A stretch of 64,000 nucleotides of DNA, taken from positions 2,745,001-2,809,000 of the forward strand of contig JARUPY010000292.1 in the NCBI GenBank assembly GCA_029817715.1. Reading direction: 5' to 3'. A model generated the notes under the pieces. The model saw nothing but the letters and a program-made list of their open reading frames with translations, was not told where the DNA came from and did no database searches. Source of the DNA: Melastoma dodecandrum (taxonomy: Eukaryota > Streptophyta > Magnoliopsida > Myrtales > Melastomataceae). This document shows positions 34,394-43,267 of the stretch, piece by piece. How positions within the stretch are numbered: the first letter of the stretch is position 1; every line of letters begins with the position of its first letter. A program made the translations under genes and the position numbers.

Positions 34394-35367
34394 TGCGCGC
34401 CCTCCGGGCCGGAGCGCCCCAGCTCCTCGCTGTCCTGGCGGTGCTGCTCGCCGACCGCCTGGTCGCGCCGCAATTCCTCGACGTGCATTGGCAGGACGGG
34501 CGCCTGTTCGGCAGCCTGATCGACGTGCTCAACCGCGGCGCGCCGGTGGCGCTCCTGTCGCTCGGCATGGTGGTGGTGGTGGCCACCGGCGGCATCGACC
34601 TGTCGGTCGGCGCGGTGATGGCGATGGCCGGGGCTGTGGCCGCGAGCCTCGCCGACAGCCAGCCCCTGCCCCTGGTCCTCGCGGCGGCTTTGGCCACCGG
34701 GCTGCTGTGTGGGCTGTGGAACGGCCTCCTCGTGGCGGTGCTGCGGATCCAGCCGATCGTCGCCACCCTGATCCTGATGGTGGCTGGGCGCGGTATCGCC
34801 CAGCTGATCACCGGGGGCCGGATCATCACCTTCGCGTCCGCCGACCTCGCCTATCTCGGCGGCGGCGCCCTCCTCGGGGTGCCGATGCCGGTCGTGCTGG
34901 TCTTCGGCATGCTGCTGCTGACCCTCGCCCTGGTGCGCGGCACGGCGCTCGGCCTGATGATCGAGGCGACCGGCGGCAACGCCCGGGCGAGCGCGCTCGC
35001 CGGCATCGACACCCGCGCGGTGACGCTGGCCGTCTACGCCTGGAGCGGGTTCTGCGCGGCTCTGGCCGGCGTGGTTGCGGCGGCCGACATCCTGGGGGCC
35101 GACGCCAACAATGCCGGGCTGTGGCTCGAACTCGACGCGATCCTGGCCGTGGTGGTGGCAGGCTCGTCGCTCCTCGGCGGCCGGTTCAGCCTGTGGCTGG
35201 CGGTGCTCGGGGCCTTCCTGATCCAGGCGATGAACACCGGGATCCTGCTCTCAGGCCTGCCGCCGGAACTCAACCTCGTGGTCAAGGCCGCGGTGGTGCT
35301 GGCGGTGCTCCTTCTGCAATCGCCCCGCCTCGCCGGCCTGTCCCTGCTGCTCCGGAGCCCGCGATGA
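34393..35367 (+). CDS. ytfT: Sugar ABC transporter permease (YtfT type)
   Basis: 324 residues; ATG overlaps the ytfR stop by one base (TGATG). About eight to ten membrane spans; BPD_transp_2 signatures include LSLGMVVVVATGGIDLSVGAVMAMAG and the EAA-like loop IEATGGNARASALAGIDT with WSGFCAALAGVV. Forms the inner-membrane channel together with the following permease. Translational coupling to both neighbours is likely. Confidence 0.93.
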   Translation: MRALRAGAPQLLAVLAVLLADRLVAPQFLDVHWQDGRLFGSLIDVLNRGAPVALLSLGMVVVVATGGIDLSVGAVMAMAGAVAASLADSQPLPLVLAAALATGLLCGLWNGLLVAVLRIQPIVATLILMVAGRGIAQLITGGRIITFASADLAYLGGGALLGVPMPVVLVFGMLLLTLALVRGTALGLMIEATGGNARASALAGIDTRAVTLAVYAWSGFCAALAGVVAAADILGADANNAGLWLELDAILAVVVAGSSLLGGRFSLWLAVLGAFLIQAMNTGILLSGLPPELNLVVKAAVVLAVLLLQSPRLAGLSLLLRSPR

Positions 35368-36377
35368 GCCGCAACCTTCCGGTCCTCGTCGCCGCGCTGC
35401 TGTTCGCGGCCGGCTACGCGCTCTGCGCGACGCAGTACCCCGCCTTCCTGACCACGCGGGTGGTCGGCAACCTGCTCACCGACAGCGCCTTCCTGGGCAT
35501 CCTGGCGCTCGGCATGACCTTCGTGATCATCGCGGCGGGCATCGACCTGTCGGTGGGCTCGGTGGTGGGGTTCACCACGGTGTTCCTGGCGCTCGCCATC
35601 ACGCGCTGGGGCGTCCCGCCGCTCGCGGCCTTCGCGATCGTGCTCGCCGCCGCCACCCTGTTCGGGGCCGCGATGGGGGCGCTGATCCACGTCTTCGCGA
35701 TGCCGCCCTTCATCGTGACGCTCGCCGGCATGTTCCTGGCTCGGGGCGCGGCCCTGCTGCTCTCGACCGAGTCGGTCCCGATCGACGCGCCCCTCTACGG
35801 CGCGGTCTCCGACCTCGCCGTGCAGCTGCCCGGCGGCGGGCGGCTGACCCTGACCGGGGGGATCATGCTCGCGGTGTTCCTGGCGGGCGGGGTGCTGCTC
35901 CACGCGACCCGCTTCGGCGCGACGGTCTACGCGCTCGGCGGCAGCCGCCAGACCACGGCACTCATGGGCGTGCCGGTCGGGCGCAACACGGTGGCGGTCT
36001 ACGCCCTGTCGAGCGGGCTCGCGGCGCTCGCCGGGATCGTGTTCTCCCTCGACACCGCCTCGGGCACGCCGCTCTCGGCGGTGGGGGTGGAACTCGACGC
36101 CATCGCGGCCGTGGTGATCGGCGGCACGCTGCTGACCGGCGGCCAGGGCGGCCTGCCGGGCACGTTCCTCGGCGTGATGATCGGCGGCCTGATCCAGACG
36201 GCCATCACCTTCGACGGTACCCTGTCGAGCTGGTGGACCAAGATTGCCACCGGCGTGCTGCTCTTCGCCTTCATCGCCCTCCAGCAGGGCTCGGTGGCGC
36301 TGGCCGGCCGCTCGGGGCGGCGGGGCCGGGCCGCGGTCGGGGCGCCGGTCGTCCGCTCGACGGAGGTTCGGGCCTGA
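35364..36377 (+). CDS. yjfF: Sugar ABC transporter permease (YjfF type)
   Basis: 337 residues, overlapping the ytfT stop by 4 bases (ATGA). Features: LALGMTFVIIAAGIDLSVGS, then MPPFIVTLAGMFLARGAALL, YALGGSRQTTALMGVPVGRN and IGGTLLTGGQGGLPGTFLGV, typical of YjfF. A basic C-terminal tail follows the last span. Second half of the channel of the interrupted galactofuranose-type importer. Confidence 0.93.
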   Translation: MSRNLPVLVAALLFAAGYALCATQYPAFLTTRVVGNLLTDSAFLGILALGMTFVIIAAGIDLSVGSVVGFTTVFLALAITRWGVPPLAAFAIVLAAATLFGAAMGALIHVFAMPPFIVTLAGMFLARGAALLLSTESVPIDAPLYGAVSDLAVQLPGGGRLTLTGGIMLAVFLAGGVLLHATRFGATVYALGGSRQTTALMGVPVGRNTVAVYALSSGLAALAGIVFSLDTASGTPLSAVGVELDAIAAVVIGGTLLTGGQGGLPGTFLGVMIGGLIQTAITFDGTLSSWWTKIATGVLLFAFIALQQGSVALAGRSGRRGRAAVGAPVVRSTEVRA

Positions 36378-36448
36378 CGTGTTGTAAGCGCGCATGGTCC
36401 GAAGGCCGTGCTCTGACGCGCTCCGAGAGCCGGGTCGACCCGTATCCC

Positions 36449-36541
36449 GGGTTTCCAAAGGGCAAAGCCCTAATTGTCTCGGGCGGAGCCCGACACAAGG
36501 CTCCGCCTTGGAGCCGCGAAAGGTCTCGACCTTTCGAAACC
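36449..36541. repeat. Composite palindromic intergenic repeat, copy C (inverted, shortened)
   Basis: Units present: TTTCCAAAGGGCAAAGCCCT (degenerate), GTCTCGGGCGGAGCCCGAC, AAGGCTCCGCCTT and GAAAGGTCTCGACCTTTC followed by GAAACC. It fills the space between yjfF and the DapA-family gene. Confidence 0.8.
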
Positions 36542-36634
36542 ACGACCTGGTCCGACCGCGATCGGCTAAAGATTTTCCCGGCGCCCGGGCCTATGGTCCC
36601 CGCCCGCAGCAACCTGCGACGGAGGAAAACCGGC

Positions 36635-37570
36635 ATGCCCCTCACCAGCGACATTCGCGGCGTCGTGCCGATCGCCCCGACGCCGTTCCATCCGGACGGC
36701 CGGATCGACGAAGCCTCCCTCGACCGGATGACCGACTTCTTCGGCGCGGCCGGCGTCGACGGCCTGACGATCCTCGGCCAGCTCGGCGAGGCCGGCAAGC
36801 TCGACCACGCGGAGGGGATCGCGGTGGCCAAGCGCGTCCTGGGGCGTACGCGGCTGCCGGTGATCGTGGGCGTCACGGCGCCGGGCTTCGCGGCCATGCG
36901 GTCGCTGGCCCGGGAGGTGATGGAACTCGGCGCGGCCGGCGTGATGATCGCCCCGCCCAACACCCTGCGCACCGACGACCAGGTGGCCGGCTACTACCGC
37001 AATGCCGTCGAGGCGATCGGGCCGGACGTGCCCTTCGTGCTGCAGGATTATCCCCTCACCTTCTCGGTGCAGATGTCCCCCGGGGTGATCCGCCGGATCG
37101 TCACCGAAAACCCCTCCTGCGTGATGCTCAAGCACGAGGACTGGCCGGGCCTGGAGAAGATCTCCACGCTGCGCGGCTTCGAGGCGGACGGCTCGATGCG
37201 CCACATCGCGATCCTCGTCGGCAACGGCGGCCTGTTCCTCGACTTCGAAACCGAGCGCGGCGCCGATGGGGCCAACACCGGCTACGCCTTCCCGGAGATG
37301 CTGGTCGACGTGGTCCGCCTCGGCCGGGCCGGCGAGCGCGACGCCGCCCACGACCTGTTCGACGCCCACCTGCCCTATCTGCGCTACGAGCAGCAGCAGG
37401 GTCCGCTGGGGCTCGCGGTACGCAAATACGTGTTCCAGCGCCGGGGGATTTTTTCATCCGACGCGCAGCGCAAGCCCTCGCAGGCGCTGACCGCGCAGGC
37501 GAAGGCCGAGGTCGAGTACCTGCTGGCCCGCCTCGCCCGGACCGACAGCCGGGCGCGGCTGGAGGGCTGA
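36635..37570 (+). CDS. DapA-family aldolase/dehydratase, probably sugar-acid catabolic
   Basis: 311 residues from the ATG at 36635 (GGAGG ahead). TIM-barrel family with Schiff-base Lys in CVMLKHEDWPGL and the Tyr in LQDYPLTFSV. The loop that reads GTTGE in true DapA is LGQLGEAGKL here, so it is probably not dihydrodipicolinate synthase. Relatives act on 2-keto-3-deoxy sugar acids (for example keto-deoxy-arabinonate or -gluconate lyases). Its place right after the ytf operon on the same strand suggests that it handles a metabolite of the imported sugar; the 257-base gap with a repeat argues for a separate transcript. Confidence 0.85.
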   Translation: MPLTSDIRGVVPIAPTPFHPDGRIDEASLDRMTDFFGAAGVDGLTILGQLGEAGKLDHAEGIAVAKRVLGRTRLPVIVGVTAPGFAAMRSLAREVMELGAAGVMIAPPNTLRTDDQVAGYYRNAVEAIGPDVPFVLQDYPLTFSVQMSPGVIRRIVTENPSCVMLKHEDWPGLEKISTLRGFEADGSMRHIAILVGNGGLFLDFETERGADGANTGYAFPEMLVDVVRLGRAGERDAAHDLFDAHLPYLRYEQQQGPLGLAVRKYVFQRRGIFSSDAQRKPSQALTAQAKAEVEYLLARLARTDSRARLEG

Positions 37571-37630
37571 GGCCGGGCCCCCTCCCGCGCAAGGGCGTGG
37601 GCCGGACCGAAGGAGCCAATCTGTCCCGCT

Positions 37631-37724
37631 CCGTCATCGCGAGCGCAGCGCAGCGACCCGGAGCAGCGCGACGTCCGGACGCGGCGCGCGGGCTGGCTGG
37701 CTTCGCCGCGCTCGCAAGGACGAC
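37631..37724. repeat. Dispersed short inverted-repeat element (GTCATCGCGAGCGCAGCG type), copy 1
   Basis: Starts CGTCATCGCGAGCGCAGCGC, continues through AGCGACCCGGAGCAGCGCGA, and closes with CTTCGCCGCGCTCGCAAGGA and CGAC, so the ends can pair (CGCGAGCG with CGCTCGC; GTC with GAC). Related sequence at 57609-57697 and a compact hairpin form at 43203-43238. Confidence 0.7.
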
Positions 37725-37741
37725 CGCCGCCGCCGCGGCCC

Positions 37742-39013
37742 TCACGCCCCCGCCTTGCCCTCCGGCTGGGGGGTGACCTTGTCGCCGTCGCGCAGGGAAG
37801 CCGGCGGCCCCACCACCACGCGCTCGTCCCCGTTCAGCCCTGAGCGCAGCTCCAGGGCCGTCCGGGTCTGGCGGAAGATCGTCACCGGGCGCATCCGCGC
37901 CACTGCGCTGCCGTCCGCCTCCGTCTCGACCACGGCCACCCGGGTCCCGTGCTGGTCGAAGATCAAAGCGTCGCTCGGCACGCTCACGGCCGGCGCGACC
38001 CGCGGGATCTCCAGCGTGAGGGTGATGTAGAGGCCCGGCTGGAGCGCGCCGTCCGGGTTCGGGATGTCGACCTGCGTGACCAGCGTGCGCGCGGAGGACA
38101 GCAGCGTCGTCGACGAGCGCGAGACCGTGCCGGGGAAAACCTTTCCGGGGATCTGCGCCACCTCGACCCGCGCGTCGAGCCCGTCGCGGACGCCGTCGGC
38201 GGCGTAGAGCGGCACGTTCACCGCCATGCGCAGCACGTCGTCCCGGTTCAGCGTCAGGAGCGGCATGCCCGTGTTGGTGTCCGCCGTGACCGCGTCGCCG
38301 ACATCGTTGTTGCGCGCCGTCACCACCCCGTCGAAGGGCGCGCGGATCTCCTCGAAGCTGGTCAGGACCTTGAGCCGGCTGACCTGCGCCTCCTGGGCAC
38401 TGATGTTGGCCTCGGCGACCTTCACGGCGGCCTTGGCGGCATCGACATTGGCGGTCTGGGTCAGCACTCCGGCCTGCGTCGTGTCGGCGTTCTGCCGGGT
38501 CTCGACCCCGGTGCCGGCGAGCGTCGAGGTCCGCTTGTTGTTCGCGTCCGCGAGGTGGCGGTTGGCCTCGGCCTGATCGACCATCGCGCGCGACTGGATC
38601 AGCGCCGCCTGGAGCTGGACCACCTGCGCCTGGGCCTGGACGAGCTGCTGGTCGAGGTCGGGGGCGCTGATCCGGAACAGCAGGTCGCCCCGCTTCACGT
38701 GCGAGCCGATATCGACCCTGCGCTCGACGATGTAGCCGGTCGCCCGCGGAAACAGATTGGCCGTGTCGAAGGCCTGGGTGGTGCCGGTCTGGGTCAAGCT
38801 CAGGGGACCGGAGGCCCGCGCGGCCTTGGCCACGCGCACGCTCGGTGGCTTCGCCGCGGCGGATGGGGGCGGGCTCGCCGCCCGGGACTGTTCCGGCCAG
38901 TGGCGGTAGCCGAGGAACCCGGCGCCCGCCAGCGCGAGCAGGACGAGCCACAGGCGGCCGCCCGAAGCGGGGCCGCGGGCCTCGCCCGCAGCTGAACGAT
39001 CCGCGTCCGCCAT
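37742..39013 (-). CDS. RND efflux periplasmic adaptor (membrane fusion protein)
   Basis: 423 residues from the ATG at 39013. One N-terminal membrane span (LWLVLLALAGAGFLGYRHW), then the HlyD/AcrA pattern: lipoyl half IVERRVDIGSHVKRGDLLFR, a coiled-coil hairpin (about 125-215), FEEIRAPFDGVVTARNNDVG, and the beta-barrel and proximal domains. It would link an RND pump to an outer membrane channel. No RND permease or TolC gene is adjacent on either side, so it is an orphan adaptor in this window. Confidence 0.9.
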   Translation of the reverse strand: MADADRSAAGEARGPASGGRLWLVLLALAGAGFLGYRHWPEQSRAASPPPSAAAKPPSVRVAKAARASGPLSLTQTGTTQAFDTANLFPRATGYIVERRVDIGSHVKRGDLLFRISAPDLDQQLVQAQAQVVQLQAALIQSRAMVDQAEANRHLADANNKRTSTLAGTGVETRQNADTTQAGVLTQTANVDAAKAAVKVAEANISAQEAQVSRLKVLTSFEEIRAPFDGVVTARNNDVGDAVTADTNTGMPLLTLNRDDVLRMAVNVPLYAADGVRDGLDARVEVAQIPGKVFPGTVSRSSTTLLSSARTLVTQVDIPNPDGALQPGLYITLTLEIPRVAPAVSVPSDALIFDQHGTRVAVVETEADGSAVARMRPVTIFRQTRTALELRSGLNGDERVVVGPPASLRDGDKVTPQPEGKAGA

Positions 39014-39389
39014 GCTCGCCCCCGGGTCACGCCGCGCGTCGAGACCCGCATCGGCGCATGCCGACCGGAACGCGTCCAGCGCCGTATTCAATGCATAGAT
39101 CACGCGCGGGCTCCGGGCGAGATGCCGCAGCGCGGGAGGCGGCTCACCCTCGGATCCTCCGGGCCGACCCTCGGTTACCCTGCGAAACCGCAGGGGCCGA
39201 TCCACCAGGACCGAGATTTCCAGGCGGCCGTCATCGCGGCCGCCGGCGATACCGGGCTGAACCCGAAGCAGGTCGACGCGCCCTCCACCGTGAAGGCGCC
39301 GGTCGTGCCGGGTTGACGCGCCCCGGAACTGGCCCGACCCTGGCGCGTCGACCGCCTGTAGACGGATCGATCATCGCACGGAGAGCCTC
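39014..39389. other. Intergenic region with a weak small reading frame
   Basis: A plus-strand frame 39122-39316 (64 residues, containing GPIHQDRDFQAAVIAAAGDT) has ordinary composition but no convincing ribosome binding site or family. Otherwise this 376-base gap between divergently oriented genes holds the promoters of the RND adaptor and of the small exported protein; I see no defined operator. Confidence 0.35.
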
Positions 39390-39713
39390 ATGCGCGCCGC
39401 ATCCCGCGCGCTCCTCGCCCTGGCGCTCGCCCTCCCGGCGGGCACCGCCTGGGCGCAGGTGCAGCAGAACGATCCGAACGCGGCCAACGCCTCGTTCGCC
39501 CTGCAGGCCCAGATCCGCACGCTCAACCAGCAGCGGGTCACGGACTACAACACGCTGAACCAGTCGATTCAGCGCAACGTCCAGTTCGACCCCTACGGAT
39601 ACGGACCCTATGGGCCCGACCGGGGCATCCGCGTGGGCCGCCCTATCGGCCGCCACGGGATCGCGCGGCGGGGCGGCGGCGGCATCAACACGAGCGTGTG
39701 CACCGGCTGCTGA
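39390..39713 (+). CDS. Small exported protein with Gly/Arg-rich tail
   Basis: 107 residues. Signal peptide RALLALALALPAGTAWAQ, then ALQAQIRTLNQQRVTDYNTL (helical, Gln-rich) and a C-terminal Gly/Tyr/Arg-rich part with YGYGPYGPDRGIR and the ending NTSVCTGC. Such small secreted proteins are common in methylobacteria; function unknown. A hairpin follows, then purD. Confidence 0.7.
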   Translation: MRAASRALLALALALPAGTAWAQVQQNDPNAANASFALQAQIRTLNQQRVTDYNTLNQSIQRNVQFDPYGYGPYGPDRGIRVGRPIGRHGIARRGGGGINTSVCTGC

Positions 39714-39744
39714 AGGGCGCGGATCTCGGCGAACTCTGGGGGGA

Positions 39745-39776
39745 GCGGGGAAAGCCCGAAAAAAACCTTTCCCCGC
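39745..39776 (+). terminator. Hairpin between the small exported protein and purD
   Basis: GCGGGGAAA and TTTCCCCGC form a 9-bp stem with an A-rich loop. It lies about 30 bases after the upstream stop and 42 before purD, so may end the former or sit in the purD leader. Confidence 0.5.
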
Positions 39777-39818
39777 CAGCAGGCTTCGCCCAGAACCTCA
39801 GTTCATGGTGGCGTACGC

Positions 39819-41093
39819 ATGAATATCCTGCTGATCGGTTCGGGCGGCCGCGAGCACGCCCTGGCCTGGCGACTGGCCCAGAGCCCGCTCTGCACCCGGC
39901 TGTTCACGGCGCCCGGCAATCCCGGCACCGCCCGCCACGGCACCAACCGGCCGGACCTGACGGTCACGGACCACGCCGCGGTGGCGGCCTTCTGTGCCGC
40001 GGAATCGATCGGCCTCGTGGTGGTCGGGCCGGAGGCGCCCCTGGTCGCCGGTCTGGTCGACGACCTGAAGGCGGCCGGGATCCGCGCCTTCGGCCCGACC
40101 CGCGACGCCGCCCGGCTCGAGGGCTCGAAGGGCTTCACCAAGGATCTCTGCGCCGCCTGCGGCATCCCCACCGCCGCCTTCGCGCGCTTCACCGAGCTGG
40201 AGCCGGCGCTGGATTATGTCCGCCAGCAGGGTGCCCCGATCGTCGTGAAGGCCGACGGGCTCGCCGCCGGCAAGGGCGTCACGGTCGCCGAGACCCTGGA
40301 CCAGGCCGAGGATGCGCTCGCCGCCCTGTTCGCCGAGCCCGGCGCCGAGGTGGTGGTCGAGGAATGCATGGTCGGCGAGGAGGCGAGCTTCTTCGCCCTC
40401 TGCGACGGCACGCGGGCGATCCCCCTCGGCACCGCCCAGGATCACAAGCGCGTGTTCGACGGCGACCGTGGGCCGAACACCGGCGGCATGGGCGCCTATT
40501 CCCCGGCCCGGGTCGTCACCCCGGAGATCGAGGCCCGGGTCATGGCCGAGATCATCGCCCCGACGCTCGCCGGCATGCGCGCGCGGGGCTGCCCGTTCAC
40601 CGGCATCCTCTATGCCGGCCTGATGCTCACCGCGGACGGCCCGAAGCTCATCGAGTACAACACCCGCTTCGGCGACCCCGAGGCGCAGGTGCTGATGCCG
40701 CGGCTCGCGTCCGACCTCGTGCCGGCCCTGCTCTCGGCCTGCGACGGCGACCTCTCCGGCGTGACGCTCGAATTCGACGCCCACCGCGCCGCCCTCACCG
40801 TGGTGATGGCGGCGGCCGGCTATCCGGGGGCCGTGGTGCGCGGCTCGGTGATCCGGGGCGTTGAGGCCGCCGAGGGCGACGGCGTGTCCGTGTTCCAGGC
40901 CGGCACCCGGGCCGAGAACGGCCAGCTCCTGGCCGATGGCGGCCGGGTCCTGGCGGTCACGGCGCTCGGCGACAGCGTCACGGACGCCAAGGCGCGCGCC
41001 TACGCGGCGGTGGCGCGGATCGACTGGCCGGAAGGGTTCTGCCGGCGCGACATCGGCTATCGGGCCGTGGCGCGGGAGGCCGGACAGGGCTGA
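39819..41093 (+). CDS. purD: Phosphoribosylamine-glycine ligase (GAR synthetase)
   Basis: 424 residues. N-terminal [23 protein letters not shown]-grasp domain with [36 protein letters not shown], and [18 protein letters not shown], plus the C-terminal GARS domain. Joins glycine to phosphoribosylamine in purine synthesis using ATP. It is monocistronic here. It is the only other glycine-using gene in the window besides the riboswitch-controlled module; no riboswitch precedes it. Confidence 0.97.
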   Translation: MNILLIGSGGREHALAWRLAQSPLCTRLFTAPGNPGTARHGTNRPDLTVTDHAAVAAFCAAESIGLVVVGPEAPLVAGLVDDLKAAGIRAFGPTRDAARLEGSKGFTKDLCAACGIPTAAFARFTELEPALDYVRQQGAPIVVKADGLAAGKGVTVAETLDQAEDALAALFAEPGAEVVVEECMVGEEASFFALCDGTRAIPLGTAQDHKRVFDGDRGPNTGGMGAYSPARVVTPEIEARVMAEIIAPTLAGMRARGCPFTGILYAGLMLTADGPKLIEYNTRFGDPEAQVLMPRLASDLVPALLSACDGDLSGVTLEFDAHRAALTVVMAAAGYPGAVVRGSVIRGVEAAEGDGVSVFQAGTRAENGQLLADGGRVLAVTALGDSVTDAKARAYAAVARIDWPEGFCRRDIGYRAVAREAGQG

Positions 41094-41131
41094 GCGTTAC
41101 GGCGTCTGCCGCTGAGGCGGATGACACGCGC

Positions 41132-41294
41132 CCCCTTTCCCGGACACCTGGAACGAGCGTGGAAGGTGATCCGGGACCCGGCACAGGAAGTGCCGCGCGG
41201 CGGCGCGGATCAATCCAGCCGGACGCTTGCGCGCCTTCGTGTGCTGGGTCCCGGGTCGCATTCCGCTGACGCTGCATGCGTCCGGGAAAAGGGG
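41132..41294. repeat. MITE-like long palindromic intergenic element, copy 2
   Basis: Left arm CCCCTTTCCCGGACACCTGG to GGGACCCGGCACA; right arm, read inverted, CCCCTTTTCCCGGACGCATG to GGGACCCAGCACA, so the ends form an imperfect palindrome of about 55 bases per arm. The right arm is nearly identical to the left arm of the element at 12829-12986. No gene inside. It lies between the convergent purD and gamma-glutamyltransferase genes. Confidence 0.75.
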
Positions 41295-41323
41295 TGGTGC
41301 AGAAGCAACGTCGCCCGAACCCG

Positions 41324-43093
41324 TTACTCGCCGATGGCGGCGCCGGCCGGCCTGCGGTTGTCGTTGGCGCCATAGAGCAGGCCCGGCCGCATCGGCGCCG
41401 TGCGCGAGGCGTCGTTGCCGGAGGAAGCGGCCTCCGGGGCGTCCGGCGCGGCGGCGCGCACCGCGATCAGCTCCTGTGCGCCCCAGGGCTTCTGCGCGAC
41501 GATCGTGTGGCCCATGCCCTGCAGGATCGCCTGCGTGTCCGCCGAGAGCGCGAAGGGCTCGGCGTAGACCGTGTCGGGCAGCCACTGGTGGTGGATGCGC
41601 GGGGCGTCCACCGCCTCCTGCGGCTCCATGCCGAAGTCGAGCATGTTGATCAGCGTCTGCGCGTTGATCGTGATGATCCGCGAGCCCCCCGGCGAGCCCG
41701 CCACCAGCGCGACCGTGCCGTCCCGCAGCACGATCGTGGGCGCCATGGAGGAGAGCGGGCGCTTGCCCGGCTGGATCGCGTTCTTCGTGCCCTGCACGAG
41801 GCCGAACAGGTTCGGCACCCCGGTCTTGACCGTGAAGTCGTCCATCTCGTCGTTGAGGAAGAACCCCGTGTCGCCGGCGATCACCCCGGCGCCGAAATAG
41901 CCGTTGATCGTGTAGGTCAGCGAGACCGCGTTGCCGGCGCGGTCCATCACCGAGATGTGGGTGGTCTCGGCGCGCTCATGGGTGTCGAGTCCCGGGTCCG
42001 GGCGGATCTCGGCCGATGGGGTCGCCCGGTCCGGCCGGATCGAGGCCCGGAGTTTTTCCGCATAGGCCGGCGACAGGAGCTCGGCGACCGGGTTCGTCAC
42101 GAAGGCCGGATCGCCCAGCAGCAGGTTGCGGTCGGCATAGGCGCGCCGCATCGCCTCGACCATCAGGTGCACGGTGCGGGCGGCATTGAACCCGGCCGCC
42201 CGCAGGTCGTAGCCGTCGAGGATGCCGAGGATCTCGCAGAGCGTGACGCCGCCGGACGAAGGCGGGGGCGCCGACAGGATCGTCGCTCCCCGGTAGCGGC
42301 AGGTCAGGGGCTCGGATTCCGTCACCGTGTAGGCGGCGAAATCGGCCGCCGTCAGCAGGCCGCCGCCCGCCCGGGAGGCCGCCTCCACGGCCTCGGGGAT
42401 CGCGCCCTTGTAGAACGCGTCCGCGCCGTGCTCGGCGATGGCCTGGAGGGTGCGGGCGAGGTCGGCCTGGACCAGGCGGTCGCCGGGCCGCCAGGGAGTC
42501 CCGTCCGGGCGCAGGAAGATGTGGGCGACGTTCGCTTGGCCCGCGAACAGTTTTGTGCCGGATTCGAGGATGTCGGTGTCGCCCCGCGTCAGCACGAACC
42601 CGTCCCGGGCCAGCGCGATCGCCGGCGCCATCACCTGTGCCAGCGGGAGGGTCCCGTACTTCGCGAGCGCGGTGTTGAGGCCGAGCACGGTGCCCGGCAC
42701 GCCGGCCGCCTTCCAGCCGCGCAGGCTCGCGCCCTTCACGACGTTTCCGGAGGCGTCGAGATACATGTCCTGGGTCGCGGCCGCCGGGGCGGTCTCGCGG
42801 AAGTTGATGAAGCGGCTCCGCCCATCGGCCGCGTGCAGCACCAGGAAGCCGCCGCCGCCGAGATTGCCGCAGCAGGGGTTCACCACCGCCTCGGCATAGG
42901 CCACCGCCACCGCGGCATCGACGGCGTTGCCGCCGGCCTTCAGGATATCGGCGCCCACCTGCGAGGCGAGGCGTTGGGACGAGACCACCACCCCGTTCTC
43001 GCCCTCCACGGCCGGCCCCGAGGCGGACCGGGCCGGGGCGCCGCCGAGGGCGAGCAGGGCGGCCAGGAGCAGCGCGCGTGCCGGTGCGATCAT
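41324..43093 (-). CDS. ggt: Gamma-glutamyltransferase
   Basis: 589 residues from the ATG at 43093, which opens a signal peptide (ALLLAALLALGGAPARSASG). The autocatalytic nucleophile is Thr377 in RAETTHISVMD; the glutamate-binding Arg99 is in FRETAPAAAT, and the PLSSMAPTIVLRDG and AGSPGGSRI motifs are intact. The precursor should be cleaved into large and small subunits in the periplasm, where it hydrolyses or transfers the gamma-glutamyl group of glutathione. It would release cysteinylglycine, and hence glycine. The open frame continues to 43231 without a better start. Confidence 0.95.
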   Translation of the reverse strand: MIAPARALLLAALLALGGAPARSASGPAVEGENGVVVSSQRLASQVGADILKAGGNAVDAAVAVAYAEAVVNPCCGNLGGGGFLVLHAADGRSRFINFRETAPAAATQDMYLDASGNVVKGASLRGWKAAGVPGTVLGLNTALAKYGTLPLAQVMAPAIALARDGFVLTRGDTDILESGTKLFAGQANVAHIFLRPDGTPWRPGDRLVQADLARTLQAIAEHGADAFYKGAIPEAVEAASRAGGGLLTAADFAAYTVTESEPLTCRYRGATILSAPPPSSGGVTLCEILGILDGYDLRAAGFNAARTVHLMVEAMRRAYADRNLLLGDPAFVTNPVAELLSPAYAEKLRASIRPDRATPSAEIRPDPGLDTHERAETTHISVMDRAGNAVSLTYTINGYFGAGVIAGDTGFFLNDEMDDFTVKTGVPNLFGLVQGTKNAIQPGKRPLSSMAPTIVLRDGTVALVAGSPGGSRIITINAQTLINMLDFGMEPQEAVDAPRIHHQWLPDTVYAEPFALSADTQAILQGMGHTIVAQKPWGAQELIAVRAAAPDAPEAASSGNDASRTAPMRPGLLYGANDNRRPAGAAIGE

Positions 43094-43202
43094 CCCTGCC
43101 CTCTCCGGTGCGGGTCCCGCGCCGGGATATAGGGGACCACACGCCAGAGTCGCCGCCTCGTCCGAGACCTCCTGCGGAGGTACCCGCGTCAGCGGGCTTC
43201 GA

Positions 43203-43238
43203 ACGCCGTCATCGCTTCGCTCCGCTCGCAAAGACGGC
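43203..43238. repeat. Compact hairpin form of the GTCATCGC-type dispersed repeat
   Basis: CGCCGTC and GACGGCG pair at the ends with TCGCTTCGCTCCGCTCGCAA between. It shares its core with the repeats at 37631 and 57609. Lies between acdS and ggt, both on the minus strand, just after the acdS stop. Confidence 0.55.
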
Positions 43239-43267
43239 GGTGCCGAAGGCCTTGACCGGAAACGGTA

